Part shown: piece by piece, positions 18,088 through 28,677 of the stretch
Numbering within the stretch: the stretch's first letter is position 1
Layout of the letters: each line of letters begins with the position of its first letter
Program-made: the position numbers and the translations under genes
The notes under the pieces: generated by a model
What the model saw: only the letters and a program-made list of their open reading frames with translations
The model's database searches: none
What the model was told of the DNA's origin: nothing
Origin: SG8-40 sp963792855
GTDB taxonomy: Bacteria; Pseudomonadota; Gammaproteobacteria; Burkholderiales; Eutrophovitaceae
Direction: 5' to 3'
Assembly (NCBI GenBank): GCA_963792855.1
Contig: CAWBXZ010000009.1
Span: 62,001-126,000 of the forward strand
DNA length: 64,000 bases

Positions 18088-19076
18088 CTAGTCCAGCAAT
18101 GCCTGCGCAACGGAAAAGTAAAGTGGAATTCCGACGATGATGTTGAATGGAAAGGTGATCGCCAGCGACATCGGCAAATAGATGGCTATTTTGGCCTGCG
18201 GCAACGCCAGCCGCATCGCAGCCGTCACCGCAATATACGATGCACTGGCGATCAACACCGTAAACAGCGTGCCGGTACCGGCGTCGAGGCCGATCAGCTT
18301 GCTCAGCATGAGTCCGAACGTCGCCCCGAGCAAGGGCATGTAGATTCCGAATGAACGCCAGCCGCACCGTGAACTCCTTCAGCTGGTGCAATTGCCGCGA
18401 CACCAGCCAGCCCCATGTCCAGAAGAAAAAGCGCCAGAATGCCGTTGAACGGCTCGACCAGAAATCCGTGCATCTTCTCCATGCCGGATGTGCCGGTCGC
18501 CCAACCGATGAGGAACGAACCGGTCAGGAGCAGAATGGCCCCATTGGTAAATATTTCGCGGCTCAACCTCGGAGCGGCCTGTTTGCCTGCGCTGATCGTC
18601 ACCGGCTCGGCACGGTGCGCAATGAACAATCCGGTCAAGATGGCCGGTGCTTCCATCAGCGCCAGCACTGCCACGATGTAACCGGCATAGAAAACCGCAT
18701 TGCCTTCGAGAAAGCTGACTGCGGTCACGAACGTGACCATACTGATCGATCCGTAATGCGCTGCGACCGCGGCCGCCGTGGCGCTGTCGAGTTTGGTGGT
18801 CCACTTGAGAAGAAAATACCCGAGAAACGGCTGGGTGAATCCGGTGATGAGACCTGCAGCGATCGTCGCCATGATCTGCAGATTGAAATCCGCAGTTTGC
18901 GCAATCGCGACCCCGCCCTTGAATCCTATCGCCATCATCAGGTAAATCGACAAATAACGACTGATCTGATCCGGCACGTCGAGGTCCGATTTCAGAAACC
19001 CCGCCAGAATGCCGAGCGCGAAAAACAGTATCGGAGGCGACAACAGATTCTGGGTGAACAGGTTGAGTATTTCCAC
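18088..19076 (-). pseudogene. sbtA: SbtA-type Na+-dependent bicarbonate transporter, two frameshifts
   Basis: Three frames join into one protein of about 330 residues. GTG 19076 starts VEILNLFTQNLLSPPILFFA and runs to LALFLLDMGL. A middle piece SRQLHQLKEFTVRLAF covers about 18395-18350. The tail MPLLGATFGLMLSKLIGLD... ends at 18088. The first switch lies at a GGCTGGCTGG tandem, the second at TTCATTCGG. The sequence follows the SbtA/DUF897 pattern, two five-helix halves with FKGGVAIA and AAHYGSISMVTFVTA. SbtA imports bicarbonate with Na+ in cyanobacteria; proteobacterial relatives are less studied. No PII-like SbtB is adjacent. Confidence 0.72.
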
Positions 19077-19431
19077 GGAACATAGCCTTGTTATCGATTT
19101 ATCGGCAAAGCGGTTGTTCTCGCCAGTCTCTTGCCACTCCGATGTCCCCACGACCATCGCGGGAATCCGCCGGCAATTGGCCCCAAAACCCGCCGCGCAA
19201 GATCATACGACAAATTGGCGTTTGCTCCGCACAGCGCAGCGTTGTTGTCCGGCGCCGACCCTCTGCCCGCTTGCCCCGGTGACGAAAGAATGCGAGGACA
19301 TTCAATATGCCATATGCATTAATCCATGATCCGCATGTCTTCATCCATTTCTGCGTTTGAAGTAGAATGCTTTGGGGGAAGACCGATGTGAATGCATTCT
19401 GTGTTCACAGCCCCATAGGAGGAGAACGAAT
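19077..19431. other. intergenic stretch between divergent genes
   Basis: This is the promoter region of the sbtA-channel pair (leftward) and the Cache protein gene (rightward). No ORF is supported. AGGAGGAG at 19417-19424 is a strong ribosome binding site for the rightward gene. Confidence 0.45.
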
Positions 19432-19909
19432 ATGACAATATCGTTTTTATCGGTAAATTGCCGTTTGATCAGCGCCACGTTGTTTCTCTGCCTCCTCGGC
19501 ACCGCACATACCGTCACCGCTGACGGCCGGTCAGGCTCGGCAATGGAAGCAAAGGCAATGCTGCAACGCGCCGTAGAGGCAATTGATGCCAACCCGTCGG
19601 CGGCACTCAAGTCGTTCACGGCGGGTACGAATCGGGTTCAAGGACCGGGATCTGTATGTTTTCTGTTCCGGACCGGACGGGAAAATTTCCGCCCATGGGG
19701 CGAACCCTGATTTTGTCGGCGATAACCATTGCGGTTTCGTTGACCGGGCCGGCAAACGGGCCGGTCAGGAAATGTGTTCAAACGCGAACCGGACGATCAA
19801 AATGGTCGAATACATGTGGCCGCGCCCGGGCGAAACCGCGCCGTCACACAAAGCGACTTACTACACAATGGCCGGAGACCAGATTTGCGGCGTGGGCTTC
19901 TACCAATAG
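19432..19909 (+). pseudogene. exported single-Cache-domain protein, one frameshift
   Basis: ATG 19432 follows AGGAGGAG. The first frame gives a signal peptide and GSAMEAKAMLQRAVEAIDAN up to about 19625. The second frame continues GFKDRDLYVFCSGPDGKISA, then GANPDFVG, EYMWPRPGE and QICGVGFY, ending at 19909. Together they make about 158 residues, a periplasmic single Cache (sCache_2-like) domain with no membrane anchor or output domain. Such stand-alone Cache proteins bind small ligands and may present them to receptors. The switch falls within GGTACGAATCGGGTT near 19625-19632. Confidence 0.7.
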
Positions 19910-20055
19910 CCAACGACGTACAGAGCCGCTCCCGGCGTGCGAGCTGCCGGGAGCGCCCGCGTCGCCACGGCTCCACCCGCCAGGCCTGCATCAGGCCACA
20001 TCCCGTCTTGACAACGTCTGAAGAATAAGCGGCGCTACTTGAGCGTTTTGGCGGG

Positions 20056-21145
20056 TCACCCACGAAGCCCTGTCACGTTGAATGTGGACACCGGTTTCAG
20101 AAACCCTTTCAGCTCCCGCTCGCCCGTATCCTCGCTTTCAACCAAGATCCTGGACCGACGTCAGTACCCGCCGCGAAACCAGGATCTGCCCGGGAGCGGC
20201 ATCGCCGCACAGGCGCGCCGCCAGGTTGGTCACCGTGCCGATGGCGCCGTAATCGAGCCTGCCCTCGAAGCCGATCGCGCCAATGGTGGCATAACCCTGT
20301 GCGATCCCGGCACCGAAGTCGAGATCGAAACCGCGCTCGCGCCAGCGCTGTGACAGCTCCACCAGTTGCAAGCGCATGTCGAGCGCCATGCGCACTGCCC
20401 GCTGCGGTGCGTCCGGCACCGGCACCGGGTCGTTGAAGAACACCATCATGCCGTCGCCGGTAAACCGCTCCAGCGTGCCTTCGTGGGCCAGAATGATCTC
20501 GCCCATGCGCGCGTGGTAGTCGCGCAGCACACTCATCACTTCTTCCGGCTCGGCGGTCTCGGCAAACGCGGTAAATCCGCGCAAATCGATAAAGACCACG
20601 GTGATTTCCCGCCGGTGACTGTTGAGCGGATCTTCTGCCCCGCCATTCAGTATCAGTTCGGCAAGCTGCGGCGAGAAAAAACGTTTCAGCCGCCCAAGGT
20701 TCTCGAGTTGATCGACCTGCCGTCTGACCCGCTCTTCGAGCGTCCGGTTTGCCTCGTCCAGTTGGTCGTGCAGCGATTTGATGCGCAGCAGCGACTTGAC
20801 CCGCGCCAGCAGTTCCGGTTGATTGATCGGTTTGGAAAGAAAATCGTCGGCACCGGCCTCGATACCTTTCACACGCTCCTCTTTGGGATCCAGCGCCGTC
20901 ACCATCACTACCGGCAGCATGTGCGTTTCAGGGTTGGCACGGATGCGCCGGCAAACTTCGTATCCGGTCATTCCGGGCATGACGACGTCGAGCAGCACGA
21001 GATCGGGATGGTTCTTCCCGATGCTGTCGAGCGCCTCCTGCCCCGAGGCCGCCGTGTCGACGGCATAGCCTTTGACAGTCAACAAGTCCGCGAGCAACTT
21101 CACGTTGCGGGGCGTATCGTCGACAACAAGAATACGGGCTGTCAT
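20056..21145 (-). pseudogene. receiver-class III nucleotide cyclase, C-terminal frameshift
   Basis: Residues 1-120 form a response-regulator receiver (acidic pair DD9-10, phospho-acceptor Asp53, Lys105 in SKP). A coiled linker follows, then a class III adenylate/guanylate cyclase domain. Both metal Asp residues are present (Asp187 in FIDLRGF, Asp231 in FTGDGMM), as are Asp298 in RLDYG and the NLAAR transition-state motif. The written frame stops at 20138 after VQDLG. One base fewer there continues as VESEDTGERELKGFLKPVST... to a stop at 20056, matching the paralogue upstream (EDLVEAKEAPKVNMEGFARP). It is last in the nine-gene sensory operon and probably makes cAMP or cGMP when phosphorylated. 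Confidence 0.82.
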
Positions 21146-21163
21146 TGATTCTTCCGCGCGTGG

Positions 21164-23053
21164 CTAGGCGCGAAGGCCTTTGCGAATCGATTCGGTTTCG
21201 GCCGATGGTTGCGTATTCAACACGATAGACAGTATTTCCTGACAACGGCGGTAGATGTTGATTGCTTCCGCCGGCTCTCCCTGTTCGCGGTAGACGATCA
21301 TCAATCTCCGGTAGAGCGCTTCGGCGAGATTGTCGAGTTCCAGTGCCCGCAGATACAGCGTTGCTGCTTGATCAAGCTGTTTGCGCGCTTCAAGCGCGCT
21401 GCCAAGCGCGATCACTGCGCGGACGAATTTGGCGCGCAACCGGTCTCGAGCCGCCACCGCCCAGGGTTCCTGCGATTCGCGATCCAGAAAATGCCCCGTA
21501 TACAACTGCGTCAACTGCCCGGCCAATGCCGTCACGTCAGTCCCTTGCGATTCACCGTTTTCGCGTATCGCCTCTTCGATACGGACAACAAGCTCTTCCA
21601 GCTGCCAGGTGTCAATCTGGCACAAGGATCGATCGAGCGACAATCGCCCTTCCGAAATCGACAGAAGATCGGGAATGCCGAGCAGTTTGCGCAAGCGGTA
21701 AAGGGTGCTGTCGAATGACACTTTTGCACTATCGCCTTCCGCATCCGGCCAAAGCAGACCGGTCAGGCTGCCGATCTCGACCGACTCGCCACCGAGCGCG
21801 ATGAGAACCCGCAGCAAATCGAGCGGCTTCTTCTGCGCCTTGCGGCTGAACGAGAGCGGCTCTCCATGCACTCTGATCGAAAACTGACCGAACGTACGGA
21901 CCTGCAATGGCACCGGCGCGGTGTCCGGCCCGGCAGTCCCGGCCTTGAGGCCGGTGACGCTGTACGCGGATACGGGGCGCGCGAATCCTTCCATGTTCAC
22001 CTTGGGCGCCTCTTTTGCCTCCACCAGGTCTTCGACCAGCGCGAATACCGGCGCTGTTACGAGAATCTCACCCGGTGACGCCTCGGTACACAGCCTGGCG
22101 GCAAGATTGGTCACGCGTCCTATCACACCATATCCCAGCCGCGCTTCGTAGCCGATTGCACCGATGGTCGCGTAGCCATGTGCGATACCGATGCCAAGCG
22201 ACACATCGTGGCCGCGCCGGCGCCAGTCTTTCATCAACCGCCCGAACCGCTCCTGCATGTCGGCGGCCATTCGGACTGCCCGAGCTGCGGGATCTTCCAC
22301 CATGACCGGATCGTTGAACACCACCATCATCGTGTTGCCCGTGAGTTGCTCGAGCGTGCCGCCATGCAACTCGATCGCTTCGCCCATCTCCTGATGGTAA
22401 CCACGCAACACGGCCATCACTTCTTCGGGCTCGGATGTGTCGGCGAAGGCTGTGAATCCCCGGAGATCGACGAGCGCCACTGTCACTTCCCGTCGGCGCG
22501 TCGTCAGCGGATCGTCCAGTTCGCCATTGACTATCAGTTCAGCCAGCTGGGGGGCAAAGAAACGCTTTAGCTGCGCCAGCCGCTGCAACTGGTTGACCTG
22601 CTCCCCGACGCGTTGTTCCAGGCCCGTGTTCAGCACAGCCAGCTCTGCCGCTTGCGACTGCACCGTGTCGTAGAGACTCTTGATTCGCAGCAACGAGCGC
22701 ACGCGTGCCAGTAGTTCGGCCCTGTTGATCGGCTTGGTGAGAAAATCGTCCGCACCGGCTTCCAAACCCTTGATTCGCTCTTCGGTTGGGTCCAGCGCCG
22801 TCACCATGATGACCGGTAACACTCCGATGCCGGAATCGGCGCGAATGCGTTCGCAGACTTCGTAACCATTGAGGCCGGGCATCACGACATCGAGAAGCAC
22901 CAGATCGGGTTTGTTGGCTTCGATGCTGGCGAGTGCCTCTTCTCCCGAATTGGCGCGCAGCACCTCGTAACCGGCTACCTCCAACAGATCCGCCAGCAGC
23001 TTGCGGTTTGCCGGTATGTCGTCGACAACAAGAATCAGTGCCGGGTCGTTCAT
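21164..23053 (-). CDS. receiver-degenerate cyclase-BTAD transcription activator fusion
   Basis: This intact 629-residue protein has three parts. The receiver (1-125) has Asp55 and Lys107. The cyclase homology domain (about 185-335) keeps Asp196 and NLAAR, but the second metal site reads TGN (Asn240 for Asp) and the base-selecting site reads RLGYG (Gly307 for Asp). The C-terminal part (about 382-629) resembles a winged-helix plus bacterial transcriptional activation domain: FGQFSIRVHGEPL, KPLDLLRVLIALGG, LWPDAEGDSAKVSFDSTLYR, then a TPR-like helical region. It likely acts as a phosphorylation-controlled DNA-binding regulator whose cyclase domain has become regulatory or nucleotide-binding. It lies 30 bases after the receiver gene and 18 before the active-looking cyclase gene. 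Confidence 0.85.
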   Translation of the reverse strand: MNDPALILVVDDIPANRKLLADLLEVAGYEVLRANSGEEALASIEANKPDLVLLDVVMPGLNGYEVCERIRADSGIGVLPVIMVTALDPTEERIKGLEAGADDFLTKPINRAELLARVRSLLRIKSLYDTVQSQAAELAVLNTGLEQRVGEQVNQLQRLAQLKRFFAPQLAELIVNGELDDPLTTRRREVTVALVDLRGFTAFADTSEPEEVMAVLRGYHQEMGEAIELHGGTLEQLTGNTMMVVFNDPVMVEDPAARAVRMAADMQERFGRLMKDWRRRGHDVSLGIGIAHGYATIGAIGYEARLGYGVIGRVTNLAARLCTEASPGEILVTAPVFALVEDLVEAKEAPKVNMEGFARPVSAYSVTGLKAGTAGPDTAPVPLQVRTFGQFSIRVHGEPLSFSRKAQKKPLDLLRVLIALGGESVEIGSLTGLLWPDAEGDSAKVSFDSTLYRLRKLLGIPDLLSISEGRLSLDRSLCQIDTWQLEELVVRIEEAIRENGESQGTDVTALAGQLTQLYTGHFLDRESQEPWAVAARDRLRAKFVRAVIALGSALEARKQLDQAATLYLRALELDNLAEALYRRLMIVYREQGEPAEAINIYRRCQEILSIVLNTQPSAETESIRKGLRA

Positions 23054-23083
23054 GCGAGCGCGCGCACCTGGCCGAATGTGCCG

Positions 23084-23476
23084 TCAGTTCGCTTCGTCAC
23101 GAACGCTCTCGTCGAGTTTCGCCCGAACCGCTTCGAGGAAGTCATTGATATTGATCGGCTTGGGCAAATACCCGTCGAAGCCCGCAGCCAGGATTTCGCG
23201 CTGGTTTTGCTGCATCGCCGAAGCGGTTACCGCAATGACCGGGATGGTCCGCGTAACCGGGTCTTCCCGCAGTCTCTGCAAGGCCTCTATTCCGCTTATG
23301 CCGGGCAACTGTATATCCATCAGGACCAATGCCGGAAGTTGATCGCGCGCGGCACTGATGCCTTCCTCTCCGGTTTCGGCTTCAATGGTGCGATAACCTT
23401 TCGCCTGGAGCACGTCGCGCACCAGCTTGCGATTCAACGGCTGGTCTTCGACGATAAGAATCAGGTCCCCGTCCAT
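23084..23476 (-). CDS. single-domain response regulator
   Basis: This 130-residue receiver has no output domain, as in DivK or CheY. The acidic pocket is in VEDQPLNRK, the phospho-acceptor Asp is in LVLMDIQLPG (about residue 54), the switch Thr/Ser in AVTASAM, and the Lys in LPKPIN. It sits 13 bases after the histidine kinase gene, so it is the natural first partner of that kinase and may relay phosphate to the two receiver-cyclase proteins downstream. Confidence 0.9.
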   Translation of the reverse strand: MDGDLILIVEDQPLNRKLVRDVLQAKGYRTIEAETGEEGISAARDQLPALVLMDIQLPGISGIEALQRLREDPVTRTIPVIAVTASAMQQNQREILAAGFDGYLPKPININDFLEAVRAKLDESVRDEAN

Positions 23477-23489
23477 TGTCCCGGTCCTT

Positions 23490-26415
23490 TCAGTTGCGTC
23501 CGTATTTCCGGCTCACTTGCGGCACTGGCTGATCAGCCAGTGAAGCCAATGGCAGTGTGAATGTGAACGTGGCGCCCTTGCCCACGGTGCTGTCGACCCA
23601 GATACGTCCGCCATGCAGTTCCACGAATTTGCGTGCCAGAGTCAGCCCGAGGCCGGTGCCTTCGTGTTTGCCGTCATGATCAGCGCCGCCTTGCCTGAAC
23701 TCCTCGAATATCGCCTCGTGATCCTCTGCTGCGATGCCAATACCGGTATCCCTGACGGAAATCCGGGCTGCGCCATCAGCGACTTCGCCTACGATGTCGA
23801 TCGTACCTCCGTCCGGCGTGAACTTCACGGCATTGGACAGCAGATTGAGCAGGATCTGACGGACCTTTCGTTCATCCGCCTCGATTTCGCCGAGACTTTC
23901 GTCAAGCGACAGATTCATCGTCAGTCCGTGGCGAACGGCGCGCTCGCGCACCAGCGTCATAGTGCCGTCAATCGTGGAAGGCAGGTCAAAACGAACAAGA
24001 TCAAGCTCGACTTTGCCAGCCTCGATCTTGGACAAGTCGAGGATATCGTTGATCAGGGACAGCAGATGCCGTCCCGAGTCATGAATGTCGCGCACGTACT
24101 CCAGTTGTTTGTCGTTAAGCTCGCCAAACATCTTCTGTTCCAGCACTTCCGAGAAACCGATCACGGCGTTCAATGGTGTGCGCAACTCGTGCGACATGTT
24201 GGCTAGAAACTCTGACTTGTGCCGGCTGGCAATCTCCAGTTCGCGACTCTTGCGCTCGATCTCCCGGAACAGGCGCGCATTCTGAATCGCCTGTGTCGAC
24301 TGTGCCGCGAAGGTTTGCAGCACGTCGACCACCTCTTTTGGAAACTCTCCAATGGTATTGCGAGAAACGACAAGGCTGCCGAGAATCCGGCTTTCGCGCA
24401 GCAGTGGAACGGCCAAAACGGCGCGCATGCCTGCGTCCATCGTCGCTCGCTGCAGCGGGCTATCGTAAGCGCCCTCGGTACGCATATCCGGAATCTGCAC
24501 CGGTGCCCGTAAAGACGCCGCCCTGCCTGTGGCCCCTTCATCGAACGCCAGCGGCGTAGCCAGAACCGTGCTGACCAGCTCAGGCGTGAATCCGTAAGTG
24601 GCGCGAGGCTGAAACACCTTGCTGTTCTCCTCGTATTCATAGAGTACGCCGCCATCCGCCCCCGACAGTTCGACCGCTCGCGTGACGATCGCGGGTAATA
24701 CTTCCTGCAGATCGAGCGAGGAATTGACCGCCTGGCTGACTTCGGAAAGCGATCGAAGCTGCTTGACCGACTGCGCAAGGTCCCAGGTGCGCAGTTGCAG
24801 GTCCTCGAACAGTCGGGCATTCTCGATTGCGATGATTGCCTGATCCGCAAACGTCTGCAAAAGGGCAATCTGTCTTTCCGTGAACGGCAGCACTTCTGTC
24901 CGGCGAATGATGATTGCGCCGATTGCCACACCGTCCCTCAATAGCGGCGAAGCAAGGATGGTGCGATACCCGACGGCCTTCTGAAACGGTCGTGCGTCCG
25001 GAAACTCGGAGTCCATGACTTCGACAATATCGGACACGTGCACCATGCTTTTTGTTGATGACCGCGCGTCCGGTCACCGTCGTTTTCCGCACGGGGATGG
25101 GGTGCGTGGGCAAGTTCCCGGTTGCGGCAACCGGGCGCAGGAACTCTCCGTTGACACGATATATCGCCGAGTCAGTCGCCGCGCAGAGCCGGGCTGCGGT
25201 ATGTGCAACCGTGACCAGCACCGACTCAAGATCGGTGGGGGCGCTGCTGATCGCCCTGAGAATATCGGCAATCGCTGTCTGCTGTTCCAGGGTTTCGGTC
25301 AAATCCCGGGTGCGCTCTTCGACCTTGCGCTCCAGCTGCGCGTGCGAGTCCTGGAGGCGTTCGGTCATTGCATTGAACTCATTGGCCAGCGCTTCCAGTT
25401 CGTCACCGCTACGCACTTCGATGCGGTGATCGAGCGCGCCCGCACCAATGCGCCCCGCGCCTTCCCGCAGGACCTGGATCGGCGCAACCATGCGCCGCAC
25501 AAGATACAAACTCGCTGCCGTCGAAACCGCAACGCCGGCCAGCACGAGCAACACGGTACGCAGGATCGACGCATACAACGGCGCAAACGCCTCGGCGATC
25601 GGGAGGTCTACGAATACCGTCCAGCTCAACGGTGCAATGGTGGCATGGGCGGAGAGAACGGCGTGCCCATTCAAGTCTTCTCCAATGATGGCTTCAAGTG
25701 CCGTGCTCGCGTCCCGATCCTTCATGACATCGCTCACCTGGCTCAGCAAGGACATGTCCGTCTTCTGCAAAACAACGCTGATGTCCGGGTGCGCGATCAG
25801 CCTGCCCTGCTCGTCCACGACATACGCGCTGCCGCCGCTGCCGACTTTGAGATTGGAGACCACGTCCCAGATAAACTTGAGGTTGGCTTCCGCGATAACG
25901 ACGCCCGCATCTTCCGCCGCTCCGGCCATCGCTATGGTCATGTAGGGCTCTGACTCCTTGCGGAAGTAGATCGGGCTGAAATACGTTTCACGCTTCATCG
26001 CCTGCACGAATTCGGCGTCACCGGAAACATCCTTGTCACTCCCGATAACGTCCATCGCAAGGCGCGACACCCGCAATTGTTCACGGCCGGCGGGGTTTAT
26101 GTGGCTGATCTCGGTAATCGCGGGTGACTGCCGCAGCAGTCGCAATGAGTCAAGGCGCCGCTGGTCGACTGCGATTGCGGGCGAGCCCCATGCGGTCTGG
26201 GCTATCCAGGACAGGTCGTGTTCAAGTGTTCGTACGAATTGCTCGATCCTGATGGCCGCAGCAACCGCTTTTTCATGCTGTATCCTGGCCAGCGCGGATT
26301 TGTTTTCCTGATAGGAAAAATAGATCTGCACCAGACCGCTGATAACAAGCGCTCCGCTGACCAGGACCACCAGCGGGATCGAGTACCTGGCAAAGAGGCT
26401 GCCCGCCCTGCTCAT
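23490..26415 (-). pseudogene. Cache-HAMP-GAF-GAF sensor histidine kinase, one frameshift
   Basis: Two frames make one protein of about 974 residues. The first (26415 to about 25050) has an N-terminal helix, a long periplasmic dCache-like region (about 40-300), a second helix (LLVLAGVAVSTAASLYLV), HAMP, a coiled coil and the start of a GAF domain. The second frame (25046 to 23490) completes that GAF (MVHVSDIVEVMDSEFPDARP), adds another GAF, then HisKA (MSHELRTPLNAV, His acceptor) and HATPase (N box LLSNAVKF, G boxes DTGIGIA and GTGLGLTLA). Removing one C in AAAAAGCATGG restores the frame. Its ATG overlaps the stop of the last binding-protein gene by 4 bases, implying translational coupling to the receptors. 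Confidence 0.87.
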
Positions 26416-27392
26416 CTGATCAACTCGTCCGCTCGTACCAGAATCGACTGCGGCACGGTGACGCCGAGGACTTTCGCCGTTCGCAGGTTCACAGCCAGTT
26501 TGAGTTTCGAAATCTGCTCTACGGGCAATTCCCCTGCCATCGCCCCCTTGAGCAATCGGTCAACAAAGTAAGCGGATCGCTCGAACGGCAAATAGGTGTC
26601 GGAACCGTATGACAGCATGCCGCCCGCTTCGGTGATTGCATCGAGATCGGAGATCGTTGGCAATCCGGTTTCGAGTGACGCTGCTGCAATCTTCGCTCGA
26701 TGCACATAAAAGAGCGGGGACCACATCATCATGACGGCACCTGCGCCGTTCTTCGCTGCTGTCCTGAACGCCTGTGCGATGCTTTCAGACCCATCGACCT
26801 CAATCAACTGAAATTTCACCTTCAGCAATTCGGCGGCATGCTGCAATTCATCCAGCTGCCGGCTGCCGAATGCCTTGTCGCGAACAACCGCAACACGCGA
26901 TACTCCGGGCAGCGTTTCCTTCAGAATCTCCAATCGCTTTCCCGTCAGCGCTGAATTGACGTTGAAGATGCCCGTCACATTCCCTCCCGGGCGCCGGTAA
27001 CTGTCAATCCAGCCCAGCGACACGGGGTCGTCCGTATAGCCGACCATTACTACCGGTATAGTCGAAGTAACCTGATTGACCGCACGCAAGGCCAATTCAT
27101 TGACCAACACGATGACGTCGGCAGGCAGGCTCACCAGCTCTTTTGCGAGCTCCGGAATCCGGTCGAGTTGACCGAGCGCCGAACGCACTTCAAGCCTGAC
27201 ATTCCTGCCGTCTTCGTAACCGAACTGAAGCAGCCCGGCGCGCAGGGCCTGCACCACTTTGTCGTCAACCGGCGGATGCGTGATCAAAAAACCAACCACC
27301 GGATCGCGTTTTGATTGCTGTGCCGCCGACCGTCCCGTGACAAGGGCCAAATTCAGGGCAGCAAGTACCCGCAGTGCCGTGCGCCGGTTCAT
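26412..27392 (-). CDS. periplasmic substrate-binding protein, PF04392 type, copy 5 (subtype A)
   Basis: This 326-residue exported protein begins MNRRTALRVLAALNLALVTG, a signal peptide ending near SAAQQ. The mature part follows the ABC_sub_bind (PF04392; TrpX-like) pattern: VVGFLITHPPVDDK, the GYEDGRNVRLEV region, VIVLVNELALRAV, IPVVMVGYTDDPVSLG, SYRRPGGNVTGIF, RLEILKETLPGVSRVAV, and the terminal LGVTVPQSILVRADELIR. Relatives bind aromatic amino acids or other small molecules for ABC import. There is no permease or ATPase here. It is closest to copy 3 (28678-29655). Its stop overlaps the kinase start and its ATG overlaps the stop of copy 4. Confidence 0.9.
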   Translation of the reverse strand: MNRRTALRVLAALNLALVTGRSAAQQSKRDPVVGFLITHPPVDDKVVQALRAGLLQFGYEDGRNVRLEVRSALGQLDRIPELAKELVSLPADVIVLVNELALRAVNQVTSTIPVVMVGYTDDPVSLGWIDSYRRPGGNVTGIFNVNSALTGKRLEILKETLPGVSRVAVVRDKAFGSRQLDELQHAAELLKVKFQLIEVDGSESIAQAFRTAAKNGAGAVMMMWSPLFYVHRAKIAAASLETGLPTISDLDAITEAGGMLSYGSDTYLPFERSAYFVDRLLKGAMAGELPVEQISKLKLAVNLRTAKVLGVTVPQSILVRADELIR

Positions 27393-28372
27393 CGGATAAT
27401 CTCGTCTGCTCTGAGCAAAATCGATTGCGGAATCGTTATGCCAAGCGCCTTGGCCGTCCTGGCGTTCACCACAAGCCTGATCACCGAGGGTCGCTCCACC
27501 GGGACATCCCCGGAATTGGCACCGGCAAGTATCTTGGAGACGATCACCGCGCTACGTCGAAAAACCTGAATCGTGTCCGGGCCATAGGAAATCGAGCCAC
27601 CAGAATTCGCAAACTCAATCGCCGCTGAAGTGGCAGGCAATCCGTGCTTCAGCGCCAACTTCGCGAGCTGAGAGCTCTGCCAGAAGTTCATCGGCGAGGG
27701 CAAAATTACAACCGCCTGGGTTTTCTCGCTCATCGCGGAAAACGCCGTGTCTATGTTGCCCGGCTCCCGCACCTCTAGAATTTGAAGCTCGATGTTCAGC
27801 GCACCTGCAACACTACGCACAGCGTCCAGATGATTAGACCCGGGCGCAGGATCCCACAACACCGAAACGTGAGACAGTTTAGGGTTCAGTTGCCTCAATA
27901 ATTCGAACCACTTGCCGGCAAAATCCGGCGCATCGAGAAAAACGCCTGTGACATTACCTCCGGGACGGGAATAGCTTTCGATATACCCGTCATCGACCGG
28001 TTCCGTCGTAAGATCGGCGGCAACAATCGGGATCGTGCGGGTCGCCGCGAATGCCGCGCGCAATGCCGGTGCGCTGTCGGCCATGATGATGTCGACCTTT
28101 CGCTCAACAAGTTTTTCTGCGGCTTTTGTAAACAGTTTCGGATCACCGTTTGCATCCGCAAATTCCAGGTGCACGTTCTTTCCATCGATCCACCCCTGTT
28201 CCGCGAGACTTTCACGAAATGGCTGTAGGCCAATCCGGTCCCACGCCGAGTCGTGAGTCTTCCCGAAAAAGGAAAGCACGCCAACCACTGGAAGGCTGTC
28301 CTTTGCGACGGCTTGCGGGATCAATCCGGGGGTCGTCAAGAGGGCAAGCAATAGAAAGAATCCTCGGCGCAT
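27389..28372 (-). CDS. periplasmic substrate-binding protein, PF04392 type, copy 4 (subtype B)
   Basis: I start this gene at ATG 28372, which gives MRRGFFLLLALLTTPGLIPQ, a good signal peptide. The frame is open to 28654 but that extra part is arginine-rich and unlike its paralogues. The mature 300 residues match copies 1 and 2: VVGVLSFFG, GWIDGKNVHLEFADANGDP, DIIMADSAPALRAAFAATRT, SYSRPGGNVTGVFLDAPDFA, LNPKLSHVSVLWDPAPGSNH, and terminal ALGITIPQSILLRADEIIR. It is separated from copy 3 by about 305 bases, the only long gap within the array. Confidence 0.88.
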   Translation of the reverse strand: MRRGFFLLLALLTTPGLIPQAVAKDSLPVVGVLSFFGKTHDSAWDRIGLQPFRESLAEQGWIDGKNVHLEFADANGDPKLFTKAAEKLVERKVDIIMADSAPALRAAFAATRTIPIVAADLTTEPVDDGYIESYSRPGGNVTGVFLDAPDFAGKWFELLRQLNPKLSHVSVLWDPAPGSNHLDAVRSVAGALNIELQILEVREPGNIDTAFSAMSEKTQAVVILPSPMNFWQSSQLAKLALKHGLPATSAAIEFANSGGSISYGPDTIQVFRRSAVIVSKILAGANSGDVPVERPSVIRLVVNARTAKALGITIPQSILLRADEIIR

Positions 28373-28677
28373 GCGCGATTTCGGCGGGTTTGTTGCGCAG
28401 GTCCAGCCATGCAAAGGCGCCCTCCACGTCGCGAGGCTGCTTCTTGAGGGGGAACCACGGGCTGCGCAGCCACGCGTGTTCCTGTTCCCTGACGTTGTTG
28501 TTCTTGTCATTTTCAAAACCATTTTCGTGCAATCTCTGTTTCGGCGAATTTGTGAAGATACCATCTGTCGCCTCGTGCCGTTCGCACCGTTCCGGCCCTC
28601 GGTCCTCATGTTGGCGCGACAGGCACCATTCGGGCAACGACCCACCACAAACACAAGCCGCCCGGGGTGGCATCACC
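28373..28677. other. spacer inside the binding-protein array
   Basis: These 305 bases between copy 3 and copy 4 carry no protein with recognisable similarity. It may hold an internal promoter or the scar of a lost array member. A T-rich tract lies near 28490-28520. Confidence 0.4.

Noticed and set aside
16977..18140. 387-codon open frame on the + strand over pstS 5' end and channel gene
   Set aside because: It runs across the pstS promoter and antisense to the channel, with Gln/His/Arg-rich composition and no protein signature.
28373..28654. N-terminal extension of binding protein copy 4
   Set aside because: The frame is open but lacks the signal peptide character, is arginine- and serine-rich, and has no counterpart in the four paralogues; ATG 28372 gives a proper signal peptide.
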